A stretch of 64,000 nt of DNA from an uncultured Anaerolineales bacterium (GTDB taxonomy: Bacteria; Chloroflexota; Anaerolineae; Aggregatilineales; Aggregatilineaceae): contig CAKZOB010000052.1 of NCBI GenBank assembly GCA_937135955.1, positions 36,446 to 100,445 on the forward strand. The letters run 5' to 3'. The notes beneath the pieces are model-generated. The model saw nothing but the letters and a program-made list of their open reading frames with translations. It did not search any database and was not told where the DNA came from. Of the stretch, positions 8,596 to 17,048 are shown piece by piece (the stretch's first letter is position 1; each line of letters starts with the position of its first letter). Position numbers and translations under genes: made by a program.

Positions 8596-10469
8596 ACGTC
8601 GCCGTTTCCTTGTGGGGGTGCCACAGGCTGGTACTTCCCGATCTCCATCTCGGCCAGGCCACGCTGAATCATCAGCAGCGCCTGTTGATGTTCGTGTAAG
8701 TCATGCCGCAGGGAGTCCAGCGCTTCGGCCTGCGTCGCGATGAGGCGGGTGAACGGCGCAGTAGCGTCGCGCCGAAGCTGTACACCGTGCGCGATCAATT
8801 CGTCGCAGGCTCGTTGCAGCGTCTCCAGGTATTCGTCGCGCAAAACCCTGATGCGCTTTTCGAAGCTCCGGCGCAATAGCCATCCGCGCAACGGCACCAG
8901 CGCCAGGCCCAGCAATACCGTCGCCAGGCCCACAACGAGCACCGCCAGCAGCGCCCCCGCAGCGGGCGGAGTCTCTGTGAAAGCCCCCGCCGCTGCCGCC
9001 AGCACCACGCACACCGTCAGCGTTTCCCACAGCGCCAGGATGATCAGCATGTTGCGCAATGTCCGGTCGAGTTGAGTCACCTCGAAGCTCTGAGCTTCGC
9101 GCAGCAATTCGTCCAGGCGCGGGCGGGCGTTGCGCAGGAATGCCCGTTCGTAGCGCAACGGAGATTGCACCCTGCCGACCAGTTTGTCCGACAGGTTGGG
9201 CGGCAGTTTCTGGACAGCGGCCCGCGTGTAGTCCACCAGATCGTCAATGTCCTGCACGTCGCGCCCTTCCAGGCGCGGACCGAGTCTATCCACCAGTTCG
9301 GGGATGCGCCGGAAAGTCTCGCGCACTTTGTGCCGCTCGAAAGCGGCCTCGGCCTGAGTCTGGCGCTGGAAACGGCGCAGCAGCCGTCCCAGCCCGCTGA
9401 TCTCCGCCAGGCCACCGAAGAACAGGCCTATCCCGCGCGAGAAATGGAACAACTCGCCAATGGCTCCGCCCCCTCGCGCTGTCGCTTCGTCCCAGGTATT
9501 GCTGATCTCCTCCAGGCTGTTGGCGACGACCTGCTGTTGCTCGCGCCGACTCTGCTCGATCTGCGCCTCGATGTTCTCCACGATCTTGCGGTGCGCATCC
9601 AGCGCAGCCTGCTGCGTCTGCACCAGGGCCAGTGCCTCCTTGACGGCGTTCTGGCAAATCTGCACAGGCGTTTCCAGTTTCTGGCGCACGCGCTCCAGGT
9701 CGCCCAGTGTCTCTTTGATGTACGCCTCGATGTCGGCGAACCCCGCCTCGTCCCACAGGATTTCGTCGCGGGGCTTTTCTTGCTGCGCGGCCAGCGCGTC
9801 GCGGGCCGACACCAGCCAGACGGTCGGCTCGAAGCCCAGGTGCAGGCGGCTCTGTTCCAGCACGAACTCACGCACCTGTTCGCGCTCTGCCGGTTCCAGC
9901 ACGTCCATTTGATTGACCACAATGATCACGCGCTTGCCGTAGGTCTTGAGTTGCTGGAGATATTCCAGATGACTGGCAGATAGCACCTGCGTGGCGATCA
10001 TCACTAGCAACACCACATCGGCGCGGTGCAAAAAGCGACGCGTCACCTCGTCGTGCGTGCGAAAGACCGACTCCAGCCCAGGGGTATCTACCAGGCTCAG
10101 GTGTTCGAGCAGCGGGCTGGGGTGAAAGACTGTCTCGACCTCGCCCGCCCGCGATCGCTGCACTTCTGGCCCGTGCCGCAGGATCACGATATGGTCGGTA
10201 GTGGGGATTGGCCCGACATCGAGAAGCTGCTCGCCGAGCAGTGCGTTGATCAGGCTCGACTTGCCCGACCCGAATGGCCCTACCATCACCATCAGAAAAG
10301 GGTGATTGGCGTGGAACAGCGCATCGCGCACCTGTTCCATGTGGATTTCTGGCAGCCCATCCACTCGCGCCAGCGTATCGAGCAGCGCGTTGATCTGCTC
10401 GAACTCCTGGCGACGCACCGCCTCGTACTGGCTCAACAGCCGGGCCGGCAATTGCACGTCGTCCCCCAT
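8592..10469 (-). CDS. Bacterial dynamin-like GTPase (first of pair)
   Basis: A 625-aa large GTPase with G1 VGPFGSGKSSLINALLG (about 42-58), G3 VDTPGLESVF and G4 NQMDVL. A long coiled-coil middle segment follows (e.g. IVENIEAQIEQSRREQQQ). Two hydrophobic segments near 465-525 (LALWETLTVCVVLAAAAGAF and LLAVLVVGLATVLLGLALV) form the presumed membrane-inserting region before the last helices. Its G domain and layout match the downstream neighbour, but the sequences are clearly diverged, so this is an old duplication. A GAGAGG site precedes the ATG. Confidence 0.9.
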   Translation of the reverse strand: MGDDVQLPARLLSQYEAVRRQEFEQINALLDTLARVDGLPEIHMEQVRDALFHANHPFLMVMVGPFGSGKSSLINALLGEQLLDVGPIPTTDHIVILRHGPEVQRSRAGEVETVFHPSPLLEHLSLVDTPGLESVFRTHDEVTRRFLHRADVVLLVMIATQVLSASHLEYLQQLKTYGKRVIIVVNQMDVLEPAEREQVREFVLEQSRLHLGFEPTVWLVSARDALAAQQEKPRDEILWDEAGFADIEAYIKETLGDLERVRQKLETPVQICQNAVKEALALVQTQQAALDAHRKIVENIEAQIEQSRREQQQVVANSLEEISNTWDEATARGGGAIGELFHFSRGIGLFFGGLAEISGLGRLLRRFQRQTQAEAAFERHKVRETFRRIPELVDRLGPRLEGRDVQDIDDLVDYTRAAVQKLPPNLSDKLVGRVQSPLRYERAFLRNARPRLDELLREAQSFEVTQLDRTLRNMLIILALWETLTVCVVLAAAAGAFTETPPAAGALLAVLVVGLATVLLGLALVPLRGWLLRRSFEKRIRVLRDEYLETLQRACDELIAHGVQLRRDATAPFTRLIATQAEALDSLRHDLHEHQQALLMIQRGLAEMEIGKYQPVAPPQGNGDV

Positions 10470-10492
10470 CCTCTCACCTGCGGACTGCGCTG

Positions 10493-12256
10493 TTATTGAC
10501 CGGGCGGCGCAGGCATGAGCACACCCGGCACGTAATCGCGCAAAATCGAGCCGCCGATGAATTCGCGCAGCAGCGAGTTGTCCGGCACCAGGCTGGCGTC
10601 CATCGGCACCAGCCAGTTGAGGATCGAAAGCAGCCGCCGCGCCTCGATATAATGCGGCTCGCCCGGTTCAAGTTGCCGCAGCAACGGCTCGGCCATCGGG
10701 CGCAACACCGCCAGTTCATAAACCAGGGCCGAATTGAACATCACGTCGGCGTTTTCCTGGTAGGGGAAGATATTGCGCTTCTCGCCCCGCCGCACACTCT
10801 CCCAACGCGCCAGCGTTTGCGAGGCCGAATAGCCGCGGTAGGTCGCGTCGCGCACGATACGCCGGATCAGGCGCACGTCGGTCGTGGGGACGCGGTTGTG
10901 CCGGTCAATGTTGAGCTGCGTCAGCGCCGACACATAGACGCGAAACAGACGCTCCGTGGGCAAAGACTCGGTCAGGCGTGGGTTCAGCCCATGAATGCCC
11001 TCGATGATCAGAATCTGGTCACGGCCCAGCGTGACAGTCTGCTCCTCAAAGAAGCGTCTCCCGCTGAGAAAATCGTAGTGAGGGATGCGCACAGGTTGAC
11101 CGGAGGTCAACGCCAACAATTGCTCGTTGAACAACGGCAGGTCTACGGCCTCCAGCGCCTCGAAGTCGTATTCGCCGTTCTCGTCCAGGGGCGTCAGGTG
11201 ACGCTCGACGAAGTAGCGATCCATCTCCAGGGTATAGGGGCGCAGGCCGTTGGCCATGATCTGCACGGCCAGGCGCTTGGAAAAAGTCGTCTTGCCCGAC
11301 GACGACGGCCCGGCGATGAGCACGATGCGCAGCCCTTCTTTGTGCCGCGCTGCGATCTGCGAGGCGATCTGCGCGACGTGCTGCTCGTGCAGCGCCTCGT
11401 TGACCAGCACCAGCTCGCGCGCTCGCCCCGCGCGAATGGCCCGATTCAAATGGCCGATGTCTTCCACACCCAGCAGAGTCAGCCACTCTTCCGTACGGCG
11501 GAAGACCGCCGTCAGTTGCGGTGACTGCGTGTGCGGGCGGATGACGTTGGGACTTTCGCGGCGCGGGTATTGCAGGATGAACCCGTCTTCTTCGGGCAGC
11601 ACGTTGAACAGAGTCAGATAGCCGGTGTGTGGCACCATGTAGCCATAGAAGTAGTCCACTTCGCCGCGCAGGCGATAGATGGTCAGGTAGTCTTTATTGC
11701 GGAATTCGAGCAGACGCACCTTGTCGTCGTCGCCGCATTCCTCGAAGATGCGTCGGGCTTCGTCCAGCGGAATCTCGTGCCGGGTGATGGGCTCGCAGGC
11801 GGCCACGATCTCGCGCATGTGCTCTTTGACCCGTTCGATCTCCGCTGGGGTCAGGGGAGGCCGCCCGCGCACTTTGCAGAAGAAAGCGCCGCTGGGCAGC
11901 GCGTAGTCCACCAGCACCTGTGTGCCGGGGAAAAGTTCCGCCACGGCGACCGTCAGCAGGAAGGCCAGCGAACGCCGGTAAATACGGCTGCCGTCACCGG
12001 AATCGGTGCGCACGATGCGCACTGTCACATCGCGAGTGACGGGCATGGTCAGTTCGCGCAACATGCCATCCACGATCGCTGCCACCGGCAGAGCCTGTTG
12101 GCTCGTCTGTCGCCTTTCGTAGGCCTGCACAAACGTCTCCAGCGAAGTTCCCACCGGTCCTTCCAGGATGATGCCGTCCTCAAAAGTCACCTGGACAGTA
12201 GTGCGCGGTGATGCTTCATGAATCAACGCCAGGTCTTCCATCATCAGCTCTTTCAA
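10493..12256 (-). CDS. TGS/tRNA-SAD-like plus uridine kinase fusion (nucleoside kinase)
   Basis: A 587-aa protein of the type usually annotated as nucleoside kinase. The N-terminal ~60 residues form a TGS-like fold (TTVQVTFEDGIILEGPVG). Residues about 90-260 resemble the second additional domain of threonyl-tRNA synthetase (EHMREIVAACEPITRHEIPL). The C-terminal half is a uridine kinase/phosphoribulokinase domain with P-loop AGPSSSGKTTFSKRLA (about 315-330), then EMDRYF and LIIEGIHGLNP. The fusion is known in Firmicutes and Chloroflexota, and its physiological substrate is not settled. The frame begins at a TTG (12256) preceded by GGAG. The ATGs at 12244 and 12241 are alternatives. Confidence 0.85.
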   Translation of the reverse strand: MKELMMEDLALIHEASPRTTVQVTFEDGIILEGPVGTSLETFVQAYERRQTSQQALPVAAIVDGMLRELTMPVTRDVTVRIVRTDSGDGSRIYRRSLAFLLTVAVAELFPGTQVLVDYALPSGAFFCKVRGRPPLTPAEIERVKEHMREIVAACEPITRHEIPLDEARRIFEECGDDDKVRLLEFRNKDYLTIYRLRGEVDYFYGYMVPHTGYLTLFNVLPEEDGFILQYPRRESPNVIRPHTQSPQLTAVFRRTEEWLTLLGVEDIGHLNRAIRAGRARELVLVNEALHEQHVAQIASQIAARHKEGLRIVLIAGPSSSGKTTFSKRLAVQIMANGLRPYTLEMDRYFVERHLTPLDENGEYDFEALEAVDLPLFNEQLLALTSGQPVRIPHYDFLSGRRFFEEQTVTLGRDQILIIEGIHGLNPRLTESLPTERLFRVYVSALTQLNIDRHNRVPTTDVRLIRRIVRDATYRGYSASQTLARWESVRRGEKRNIFPYQENADVMFNSALVYELAVLRPMAEPLLRQLEPGEPHYIEARRLLSILNWLVPMDASLVPDNSLLREFIGGSILRDYVPGVLMPAPPGQ

Positions 12257-12280
12257 GGTGATCTCCGGCTCTCTTTCTTC

Positions 12281-13723
12281 CTATACGATGTGCCAGACTG
12301 CGCCGGTGCGCGCGGGCAAGGTCACCACTACAGTGCCGTTGTGGATGTGCGCCCGGCCTTGCCCAAAGGTCAGGGTCGCCTGTTGTGCCGGGGCAGCCAA
12401 CGAGAGCCGTAGCTGTCGTTCGGTCTGCGCCGTGTTGAATGTCACCGCGAAGCGCTGTCCCTCATAAACCCGCTCATAGGCGAACAGTTCGCCCTCAGCC
12501 AGAGCTGTGCGGTACGTGCCCCGGCGCAGGGCCGGATGAGCGTGGCGTAGTTGAATGGCAGCGCGAATGTAGTCGCGCAGGGCTGTGTCCCACTGACGCT
12601 CGTCCCAGGGCATGGCTCCCCGGCAGGCCGGATCGTAGCCCCCCTGCAAACCGATCTCGTCGCCGTAGTAGACGGTCGGTGCGCCGGGCATGGTCATCTG
12701 GAACAGCATGGCCATCCGCAGCGCCGACTGATCGCCTTTGACCAGCGTCAGGAAGCGCGGCATATCATGACTGCTGAGCAGGTTGAGCTGTGCCAGGGTG
12801 ATCTGCCAGTCGTAGAGCGCCAGCATCGCCTCGATGTCGCGGGCGAAACCTTGAGCGTCCAACGGAGTTGGAGGCGGATAGGTACCCCCCAACCACAGCG
12901 GAGCCAGCGTCCGCGCGCCGAAGAAGCGCACTGCCGCATGCGTCTGAATATAGTTCATCACCGCGTCGAATTGATCGCCCTGCAACCAGCGCTGCGCTTC
13001 TGTCCAGATTTCCCCGACAATATAGGCATCCGGATTGATCGCTTTGACCCGCCGCCGAAACTCGCGCCAGAAGTCATCGTCGTCTATCTCGGCAGGCACA
13101 TCCAGCCGCCAGCCGTCCGCGCCGAACGCGATCCAGTGTTCCGCCACACCAAAGATGAACTCCCGCACCTGCGGGTTTGCGGTGTTCAGCTTCGGCAGGG
13201 CGTGTAGGTTGATCCACGCCTCATAGTTGGGTGGTTTATCGTCGTAGGCGTGTAGCGGAAAGCCCTTGACGATGAACCAGTCCAGATAGGGCGATTGTGG
13301 GCCGCATTCCAGGATATGGTTGAACTGAAAGAAGCCCCGGCTGGCGTGATTGAACACCCCATCGAGGATGATCCGTATTCCGCGCGCGTGCGCCGCATCG
13401 AGCAGTTCGCGCAGCGCGGCGTCCCCGCCTAGCAGCGGGTCTACGCGGTAGTAGTCGTGCGTGTGGTAGCGGTGATTGGACGCCGACTGGAAGATGGGGT
13501 TGAGATAGATCGCCGTGATCCCCAGGTCTTGCAGATAGTCCAGGCGCTCGGCAATTCCCAACAGGTCGCCCCCCTTGAAACCGTAGGAGGTGGGCGGTGT
13601 ATCCCACGGCTCCAGATTGTTCGGCTTGACGACGCGCTCGCTGCGGGCGAAGCGGTCGGGAAAAATCTGGTAGAAAACAGCGTCCTTCACCCACTCTGGC
13701 GTTACGACTGCCTGGATCACCAT
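12281..13723 (-). CDS. GH13 alpha-amylase family enzyme (maltodextrinase type)
   Basis: Hydrolyses alpha-glucosidic bonds, probably in maltodextrins. The 480-aa protein has WVKDAVFYQIFPDRF at the N-terminus, as in cyclomaltodextrinase/neopullulanase and cytosolic alpha-glucosidase. The TIM barrel carries DGVFNH (121-126), GWRLDVP with nucleophile D208, VGEIWTE with acid E238 and LLSSHDMPRF with D320. A small beta domain follows. There is no signal peptide, so it is cytoplasmic. The separate N-terminal starch-binding domain of many neopullulanases is missing. AGGAG precedes the ATG by 6 nt. No sugar transporter gene adjoins it. Confidence 0.9.
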   Translation of the reverse strand: MVIQAVVTPEWVKDAVFYQIFPDRFARSERVVKPNNLEPWDTPPTSYGFKGGDLLGIAERLDYLQDLGITAIYLNPIFQSASNHRYHTHDYYRVDPLLGGDAALRELLDAAHARGIRIILDGVFNHASRGFFQFNHILECGPQSPYLDWFIVKGFPLHAYDDKPPNYEAWINLHALPKLNTANPQVREFIFGVAEHWIAFGADGWRLDVPAEIDDDDFWREFRRRVKAINPDAYIVGEIWTEAQRWLQGDQFDAVMNYIQTHAAVRFFGARTLAPLWLGGTYPPPTPLDAQGFARDIEAMLALYDWQITLAQLNLLSSHDMPRFLTLVKGDQSALRMAMLFQMTMPGAPTVYYGDEIGLQGGYDPACRGAMPWDERQWDTALRDYIRAAIQLRHAHPALRRGTYRTALAEGELFAYERVYEGQRFAVTFNTAQTERQLRLSLAAPAQQATLTFGQGRAHIHNGTVVVTLPARTGAVWHIV

Positions 13724-13856
13724 TCACGACTCCTGGACAGAAAGCCTCCGGCCCAAAGCACAGCCGGACACGATGTGCACAGATCGTACCGCCTGACGGC
13801 ACCGCAGGCAAAACAACATGCCTGAAGCCGCCCTCTGTCCGGGAAGAAGTGGACGC

Positions 13857-15905
13857 TTATACTTCGTCGCCTTCGATGTATTCCAGTGGCAGTTCGGGCG
13901 CGATGGATAGCAGGTCGTGCTCGGTGAGCACGCGGTTATTGAGCGATCTGTAGGCGACAGGATTCTCGGCAGCATCTACCGCATAGCGCCAGCGGTTTCG
14001 CCCCACCTGGCGCAGGACGGAACGGCACTCGCTGCAACGCACTACCCGTCGTACACGCGGGATGCCCAATACGCGGTAACGCCGGTCTTCCACGTACAGA
14101 GTACCGCGCGTGCAGATAGGGCACCCGGTGACCACGAATCCTTCGCGATAACGGGTCAGGTTGGCTGCTCCCGCGACGTACATCACCGCGTAGAGCACGA
14201 TGAGCGCCGCCAGAATGCCTCCCACAATCAACCCCAGCGGCGCGCCGTTCTGAGCGGGTTCTGGGGCGGGCGTGTTCTCAGGCAATCTCTCACCTGTTGT
14301 ACCTGCCTGCCCGTTTTCTGCCACAGCAAGCGGCAGCGCGCCGGGCGTGACCGTCGGGCTGAAAGCTGGCGAAGGGGTCGCGGTCGGCGTGAGCGAGGCG
14401 GTCGCTGTAGGCGCGGGCGTGGGACTGTCGGTGGGCAGAGCCAGCATTACTGGGGTGGGCGAGTTCTTCGTAACGAGCGAAGGAGTCGGGCTGGACTGGG
14501 GCGCAGGAGTCTGCGTAACCGTGTCAGTAGCCGTGGGCGTCGGCGAAGCGGTGTCCGTGGGCGACGGAGTCAGCGTCGGCGTATGGGACGGGGTCGCGGT
14601 GAGCGTCGGGGAGGGCGAGGGCGTCTCTGTTGGCGAAGCGGTTAGTGTCGGCGCGGGCAACACCGCTTCGGCTCCCGATAGCAGCGTGGGTAGCGCAGTG
14701 GAAGAGGCCGTGCTGGTTGCGCTCGCCGTGGCGGAAAGGCTGGGCGTTGCCGTCGGCATTGGCGAGGGCGTCGCGCTGGGCGTTGCCGTCGGCATTGGCG
14801 AGGGCGTCGCGCTGGGCGGCGGAGTAGGCGTTGCCGAGGGCACAGGCGACGGGGTGACGGACGCAGTGACCGTTGCCGACGGTGTGACAGTGGGTGACGG
14901 CGTTGCCGTGAACGTCGCCGACGGTGTGACAGTGGCCGTGCGAGTGGCCGTCGGCGTCGCCGAGGGCGCAGGTGTCTCTGTCGGCACAAGGGTGGCTGTT
15001 GGGGAGGCGGTCGGGCTAACGGTATCTGTGGGCGAGGGCGTCGCCGTCGGAGTTGGCGAGACGGTGTTCGTCGGCACAGGCGTGTCGGACGGACTCGGCG
15101 TCAATGTGGGGCTGGGGGTGCGTGAAGGTGTCGAGGTGCGCGTCGCGCTCGGCGTAGCAGAGGCCGTCGGCGTGCGGGTGGCACGGGGGCGGGGTGGCAC
15201 GGGGGTGAAGGAAGGCGTCAGGAAAGGTTCCTCAACCACCGGCAGAGGTTCGATTGGCTCTGCCCAGGCCACCAGATCGTAGCGAATCCAGCCGTAGCCG
15301 TCCCCGAAGCGGATCATCACCCAGTCTACGTCGGCGTCGCGCGCCACCGGGTCCACGACATCACCGGTGAAGACAGTGCCAATGGCAGCGTAGCCCTGGC
15401 CTGGGCCAGCGCGCACAAAACCACCGTCTACACCGACATCCACCCAGTTGGCGTTGGGAGTATATGTCGGGCCGCCGGGGGTGCTGTAGTAAAGCGGGCG
15501 CGGGATGGGCGTAGGCGAGAGCACGGTCATGACCGGCAATGCGTTGGTGTCGAGCCGCCAGCTCACGCCGTCTACCTGCACCCATCCCTGGGTATAGAGG
15601 TAGTTGATCAGCACCCAGTTGCCGTCGAGACTGCGGGCCAGCGGCTGCACCCACGCCCCAACCGGCAGCGCTCCGACTGGCCCATAGCCAAAGCCTGGCC
15701 CACCGCGGACGTTGATTCCCTCTGGCACATGCACCCAGTTGACATTGGGCGTGGCCGTCGGGTCGCCCTGAGCCAGGATAGCAGGCACGAGCGCGGTGAC
15801 CATGGCCCCCAGCCATAGCCCCAGCGCCAATCCCCCTACCAGACGCCAGCGACGCACGATCAACCCCAACTTCTTTCTCTCTAAACGACGCCCCCATCCT
15901 ACCAT
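13857..15905 (-). CDS. SH3b-domain, Thr/Pro-rich, single-pass protein with zinc ribbon tail
   Basis: A 682-aa protein I cannot assign to a named family. It begins with a basic stretch and a hydrophobic segment (about 23-46, a signal anchor). Two bacterial SH3 modules follow (about 55-115 with INVRGGPGFGYGPVGALPVG, and about 155-220 with GFVRAGPGQGYAAIG). A mucin-like run of Thr, Pro, Ser and Ala spans about 235-545. A second membrane segment comes near 575-600 (GLIVGGILAALIVLYAVMYV). The C-terminal domain has CPIC and CSEC pairs. It probably spans the envelope with SH3 domains outside and a zinc ribbon in the cytoplasm. A family B element lies 38 bp upstream of the chosen start. The start codon itself is uncertain. 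Confidence 0.8.
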   Translation of the reverse strand: MVGWGRRLERKKLGLIVRRWRLVGGLALGLWLGAMVTALVPAILAQGDPTATPNVNWVHVPEGINVRGGPGFGYGPVGALPVGAWVQPLARSLDGNWVLINYLYTQGWVQVDGVSWRLDTNALPVMTVLSPTPIPRPLYYSTPGGPTYTPNANWVDVGVDGGFVRAGPGQGYAAIGTVFTGDVVDPVARDADVDWVMIRFGDGYGWIRYDLVAWAEPIEPLPVVEEPFLTPSFTPVPPRPRATRTPTASATPSATRTSTPSRTPSPTLTPSPSDTPVPTNTVSPTPTATPSPTDTVSPTASPTATLVPTETPAPSATPTATRTATVTPSATFTATPSPTVTPSATVTASVTPSPVPSATPTPPPSATPSPMPTATPSATPSPMPTATPSLSATASATSTASSTALPTLLSGAEAVLPAPTLTASPTETPSPSPTLTATPSHTPTLTPSPTDTASPTPTATDTVTQTPAPQSSPTPSLVTKNSPTPVMLALPTDSPTPAPTATASLTPTATPSPAFSPTVTPGALPLAVAENGQAGTTGERLPENTPAPEPAQNGAPLGLIVGGILAALIVLYAVMYVAGAANLTRYREGFVVTGCPICTRGTLYVEDRRYRVLGIPRVRRVVRCSECRSVLRQVGRNRWRYAVDAAENPVAYRSLNNRVLTEHDLLSIAPELPLEYIEGDEV
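14742..14813 (-). repeat. Perfect 2 x 36-bp tandem repeat inside the mucin-like region
   Basis: Two identical 36-bp units (14742-14777 and 14778-14813) encode SATPSPMPTATP twice. The rest of the Thr/Pro tract is degenerate at the DNA level, so this unit is a recent duplication. It keeps frame, so tract length could vary between strains. Confidence 0.85.
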
Positions 15906-15943
15906 GACGCCAGACGATGAACCAATAGGCCGCGAGCGCTACC

Positions 15944-16109
15944 CAGGGAGATTGCATCAAAGCCAGCCAGCAGAACCATGGGCAGAAGTAAGCTCAGGTG
16001 TGATCTGCTGGTTGACCTCACCCCCGCTCGGCGCTGGCGCGCCTCTAAGCCGAGCGCAGCGAGGCTGGGGATGAGGTAAAGCGGCAAGCGGTTTGATGCA
16101 ATCCCCCTG
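15944..16109 (+). mobile_element. Family B MITE-like element, copy 1, with flanking duplication
   Basis: A 166-bp element. The left end CAGGGAGATTGCATCAAAGC and the reverse complement of the right end (CAGGGGGATTGCATCAAACC) match over about 20 bp, with one mismatch and one indel. The direct repeat GAGCGCTACC flanks it at 15934-15943 and 16110-16119, as expected for a target-site duplication of 9-10 bp. The inside folds back (CGCTCGG with CCGAGCG, and CCTCACCCC with GGGGATGAGG) and has no gene. It lies between the act operon terminator and the start of the SH3b gene. A transposase would have to act from elsewhere in the genome. Confidence 0.8.
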
Positions 16110-16126
16110 GAGCGCTACCGCTCGCC

Positions 16127-16168
16127 CAAAATAAAAGACTTCCGGAGTACCGCCCTCTCCGAAAGTCT
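16127..16168 (-). terminator. Rho-independent terminator of the act operon
   Basis: Read on the minus strand, AGACTTTCGGAG pairs with CTCCGGAAGTCT (one internal mismatch) across a 9-nt loop. TTTTATTTT follows immediately. It lies 34 bp beyond the stop of the diheme cytochrome gene and ends the alternative complex III operon. Confidence 0.85.
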
Positions 16169-16201
16169 CTTGACAGATCACAGATCGGAGAACAGCTTTG
16201 C

Positions 16202-17023
16202 CTATTGAGTCAGGATGTAGGCAATGAGGTCCTGTAGCTCTTGCTCGCTGAATGTCTCCTCGTAGGTGGCGGGCATGATATTGTTGAAGCCCTCAACTAT
16301 ATGAGCACCCGGCTCTACGATAGCCTGATGCAGGTATTCCTCCGCCGTAAGCCCTTCCACGCGCGACGCGGCTCGTTCGCCCATGCCGGTCAGCGCCGGA
16401 CCTGCGCCATCTACCGCTCCATGACATCCGGCGCAATTCTGAGCAAAGAGACGCTCGCCATTGGCCGGGTTAGCGGTCATGGCTGTTGTCCTTTCCTCTT
16501 CTTCAGCTGGCGGAGTCTCCTGTTCGCCCGTTTCGGTCAGGATGTACGCCACCAGCGCCTGCAATTCCGCCTCGCTGAACTGCTCGCCGTAGTTCTTGGG
16601 CATGATATCCTGATATCCCTCGACCAGGTAGGCGCTCGGCTGCACAATGGACTGAAGCAGATACTCTTTCGCCGGAAGCCCCGCCACCCGCGTCGCCGCG
16701 CGCGCGCCCATGCCGGTCAACGCTGGGCCTACGCCATCGGCAGCGCCATGACAGGCTTTGCACGGCACAAACAGTTCTCTGCCCTGTGCCACCAGTTGTG
16801 CCGTATCAGGCGCTACACCACCTTCTGCTTCGGCACCGCCTTCGGGCACGGCTACAACAGGCGCAGGTGTCGCCTGCAGCGCCTCGACCAGTTCCGGTTC
16901 CTCACCTTTGGGCAGCGTAGGGATAGGCGTCAGGTCTTCGGCCAGGTCGCCCCCGCTGCACGCCGCCAGACTTATCGCCACGATCAGCAGCGTCACCGCA
17001 CCAACCGCACTTCGTTTGAACAC
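16202..17023 (-). CDS. Diheme cytochrome c lipoprotein of the act operon
   Basis: A 273-aa exported cytochrome. A signal peptide with lipobox SLAACSGG gives a lipid-anchored protein. Two homologous cytochrome c modules follow, with haem sites CKACHGAADG and CAGCHGAVDG. Each is followed by GPALTGMG and a MPK/MPA methionine region that probably supplies the distal ligand. The modules are about 50% alike, so they arose by internal duplication. It is the last gene of the operon and starts at GTG with GGGAGG 5 nt upstream. It probably takes electrons from the complex toward a terminal oxidase. It is not the standard monoheme ActE, which here is fused to ActD. Confidence 0.88.
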   Translation of the reverse strand: MFKRSAVGAVTLLIVAISLAACSGGDLAEDLTPIPTLPKGEEPELVEALQATPAPVVAVPEGGAEAEGGVAPDTAQLVAQGRELFVPCKACHGAADGVGPALTGMGARAATRVAGLPAKEYLLQSIVQPSAYLVEGYQDIMPKNYGEQFSEAELQALVAYILTETGEQETPPAEEEERTTAMTANPANGERLFAQNCAGCHGAVDGAGPALTGMGERAASRVEGLTAEEYLHQAIVEPGAHIVEGFNNIMPATYEETFSEQELQDLIAYILTQ

Positions 17024-17048
17024 ATCAACCTCCCTTCCCTTGCCGAGA

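Noticed and set aside
7639..9983. Long plus-strand frames (342 and 303 aa) opposite the dynamin genes
   Set aside because: Shadows of two proteins with clear GTPase motifs; no start signals or domains of their own.
14272..15282. 336-aa plus-strand frame rich in Gly and Val opposite the SH3b gene
   Set aside because: It is the antisense reading of the Thr/Pro-rich tract (repetitive codons keep this frame open). There is no ribosome-binding site, and the real protein has recognisable SH3b and zinc-ribbon parts.
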